From CBDEGU01 sp965238045 (GTDB taxonomy: Bacteria; Acidobacteriota; Terriglobia; Bryobacterales; UBA6623), in assembly GCA_965238045.1 (NCBI GenBank), contig CBDEGU010000012.1, forward strand, positions 2,294,001 to 2,358,000: 64,000 nt of DNA, in the 5' to 3' direction. The position numbers and the translations under genes are program-made. Position 1 is the first letter of the stretch. Each line of letters begins with the position of its first letter. Under the pieces are notes generated by a model that worked only from the letters and a program-made list of their open reading frames with translations, was not told the origin of the DNA and did not search any database. Shown here one piece after another: positions 62,327 through 64,000 of this stretch.

Positions 62327-63532
62327 TCATGAGGAGTCGATAGCCTCGGGCAGGGCCATGTCCCCGGCGCGTAGCGCCAGTTCCAGCGCCGAAAGCCATG
62401 CGACCACGCGCAGCCTTCCCTCGCCGCACAGCGGGCAGCGGCGCTCCACGGCTCGCCGTTGCTCCTTGCTCAACAAGGCAGGGGAAACTTCCCTCGTCGC
62501 GGACGCCTGGAGGAGTTCCCGGCAGCGGGCCAAGCCCGCCGCGCGTCTGCGATGAGCCAAGAAACCGTAGTAGCGGATCTTGACAAAACCCCTCGGCAGC
62601 ACGTGCAGCAGAAAGCGCCGCAGGAACTCGACCGCGTCGAGCGTCATCGTCTCGATACGGTGGTTGTTCTTCGCGTTGCGAAAACGCAAGCGCAGGCGGC
62701 CGTCGTGGAGAGACCGCAAGCGACCGTTGGAGATGGCGACGCGATGGGTATAACGAGCCAGATACTTGAGCACTTGTTCGGGTCCGGCCATGGGCGGCTT
62801 GAGGTAGACCACCCACTCGGTTGTTCTCAGTTCTCGCAGCCAAGAGTGAAAACGTTCGGGCTTCGTCAGCGGGGCCAGCTGCCGGTCGAGTTCCAGCTCG
62901 CCGTGTTCGAACGCCCGCCGCAAACCGTCTAAGAGCTTGCCGCGAAACAAGCGGCTCAGAGGCCGTACGGGCAGGAAAAACTTCTTGCGGCAGCGGATCC
63001 ATCGGCTGCCGTCGAGCGCCATTCCTCCCGCCGGTACGACGCAGTGCAGGTGCGGATGAGGCAGCAGTATCTGGTTCCAGGTATGCAATACGGCGAAGAA
63101 GCCGATCTGGGCGCCCAAACGCTTGGGGTCGCGAGCGAGTTGTTGCAAGCTTTGAGAGGCCGCCTCGAACAGCAGACGGTAGAAGAGTCGCTGATTCTGG
63201 AGGGCCAACATTGCCAGGGCCCCTGGCACGGTGAACACAACATGGCAGTAGTGCACCGGAAGTAGTTCCTGCGCCCGTGCCCCCAGCCAGCGGTCACGCG
63301 CCGCCGACTGGCACTTCGGACAGTGCCGGTTCGAGCACGAGTTGTACGCGATCCGTTCCTGCGAGCAAGAATCGCACTGTTCGATGTGAGCGCCCTGGGC
63401 GGCGCTGCGACACGAACCGATGTCGCGAAGGGCCTTGCGTTGACGAGCGGAGAGGCGGTGTCCCCAGCGCTCGAGCAACTCCCCTTCGTGTTGGCGAATG
63501 ACATCGGCCACTTCCAGCCGATGCCGGCTCAT
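62327..63532 (-). CDS. IS91-family HUH transposase
   Basis: 401 residues. A zinc-binding N-terminal domain (HIEQCDSCSQERIAYNSCSNRHCPKCQ) is followed by the HUH motif in LLPHPHLHCVVPAGG and the catalytic Tyr in LKYLARYTHRVAIS. The C-terminus has RRCPLCGEGRLRV. IS91 elements move by rolling-circle transposition and may mobilise neighbouring DNA. The start overlaps the recombinase stop by four bases. Confidence 0.93.
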   Translation of the reverse strand: MSRHRLEVADVIRQHEGELLERWGHRLSARQRKALRDIGSCRSAAQGAHIEQCDSCSQERIAYNSCSNRHCPKCQSAARDRWLGARAQELLPVHYCHVVFTVPGALAMLALQNQRLFYRLLFEAASQSLQQLARDPKRLGAQIGFFAVLHTWNQILLPHPHLHCVVPAGGMALDGSRWIRCRKKFFLPVRPLSRLFRGKLLDGLRRAFEHGELELDRQLAPLTKPERFHSWLRELRTTEWVVYLKPPMAGPEQVLKYLARYTHRVAISNGRLRSLHDGRLRLRFRNAKNNHRIETMTLDAVEFLRRFLLHVLPRGFVKIRYYGFLAHRRRAAGLARCRELLQASATREVSPALLSKEQRRAVERRCPLCGEGRLRVVAWLSALELALRAGDMALPEAIDSS

Positions 63533-64000
63533 CGCCGGCGCCGGTCCCCGTCGTCGGTGAGCGCTTCGCGAATCTCGAGTGCTTCGAGTGGGCTCTGCGT
63601 CGTGCGCAGGCGCAATTCCGAGACATGCAGATAGCGCGCCGTCGTCTTGAGACTGACGTGCCCCAGCAAGACCTGGATGGTGCGCAGATCCGTCCCCGCT
63701 TCCAGCAAGTGCGTGGCAAAGGAATGCCGCAGCACGTGCGGGCTCACCGGTTTGCGGATGCCTGCCTGGCGACCAAGCTTTTGGCAGATCTGCCGTACCC
63801 CCGAGGGCCGCAGCTGGGCGCCGTGGATACGGCCGGGAAACAGCAACTCGTTCGGCTTCGCCCAGCGCCAGTACAGACGCAGCAACTCCAGTAGCTTGGG
63901 AGACAACATCACCTGGCGTGGCTTCTCTCCTTTGCCGCGGCGCACCAGGATCACCATCCGCTGCGAGTCAATGTCCCCCGCTTCGAGTTGCAACACTTCG
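63529..64000 (-). CDS. tyrosine recombinase, partial at the window edge
   Basis: At least 155 residues, open at the right edge. Catalytic residues of the lambda-integrase type: Lys in VRRGKGEKPRQV, the HxLRHSFATHLLEAGTDLRTIQVLLGH core (His, Arg) and TTARYLHVS with the nucleophilic Tyr. A recombinase gene directly upstream of, and overlapping with, an IS91-type transposase is known from several IS91-like elements; here both probably belong to one mobile unit. Confidence 0.9.
   Translation of the reverse strand, partial: EVLQLEAGDIDSQRMVILVRRGKGEKPRQVMLSPKLLELLRLYWRWAKPNELLFPGRIHGAQLRPSGVRQICQKLGRQAGIRKPVSPHVLRHSFATHLLEAGTDLRTIQVLLGHVSLKTTARYLHVSELRLRTTQSPLEALEIREALTDDGDRRRR

Noticed and set aside
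1..64000. CRISPR arrays, rRNA and tRNA genes
   Set aside because: No regularly spaced repeats and no recognisable RNA gene were seen by eye; a covariance-model search would be decisive.

Overview
The window looks like a GC-rich chromosome segment from an IS-laden bacterium, most likely an Acidobacteriota member (Bryobacterales/Solibacter-like). This is inferred from a Hanks kinase fused to a TolB-type propeller, a secretin with a C-terminal cohesin-like domain, a PSD1/DUF1501 gene pair, CHRD and PIG-L secreted proteins and a CehA/McbA-type protein. No rRNA, tRNA or CRISPR array was recognised, so the taxonomy stays an inference.

Left part (1-30.6 kb): a chromosomal background of mostly short transcription units. 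It has a broken DUF362 gene, an asparaginase-type Ntn hydrolase, an Rrf2 regulator-cysK unit with a readable promoter and operator, two PIG-L-type proteins, and a CHRD gene split by an IS256-type element with a perfect 9-bp target duplication. Then come a kinase-propeller receptor, a DUF368/PopT-like lipid-carrier transporter, YjbQ, an SDR and an EEP hydrolase. An IS1595-type element (8-bp target duplication, decayed transposase) lies just upstream of a two-gene half-transporter unit. smpB is followed by a secretin and two pseudopilins. The segment ends in three decaying minus-strand genes: two with in-frame TAA codons and one truncated by a mobile element.

Middle part (30.6-53.7 kb): a complete 14-subunit complex I locus in a circularly permuted order (J-K-L-x-MrpD-M-N, then A-B-C-D-EF-G-H-I), with a fused NuoE-NuoF, one extra MrpD-like antiporter subunit and an 87-residue membrane protein. 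CBS-domain genes lie on both sides. The block is bracketed by two directly repeated copies (A and B) of a 1.7-kb insertion element and by two complementary halves of an integrase-type transposase.

Right part (51.9-64 kb): copies B and C of the same 1.7-kb element lie in inverse orientation around a PSD1-cytochrome/DUF1501 gene pair, giving a composite-transposon-like unit. Each of the three copies carries, besides its transposase, an intact predicted four-helix membrane protein gene as cargo. B and C share the same transposase-killing mutations. The window closes with an IS91-family transposase overlapping a tyrosine recombinase gene that runs off the edge.

Overall, at least six mobile-element types and many broken reading frames show a plastic, partly decaying region in which respiratory and secreted-protein gene blocks seem to have been moved or bracketed by IS copies.
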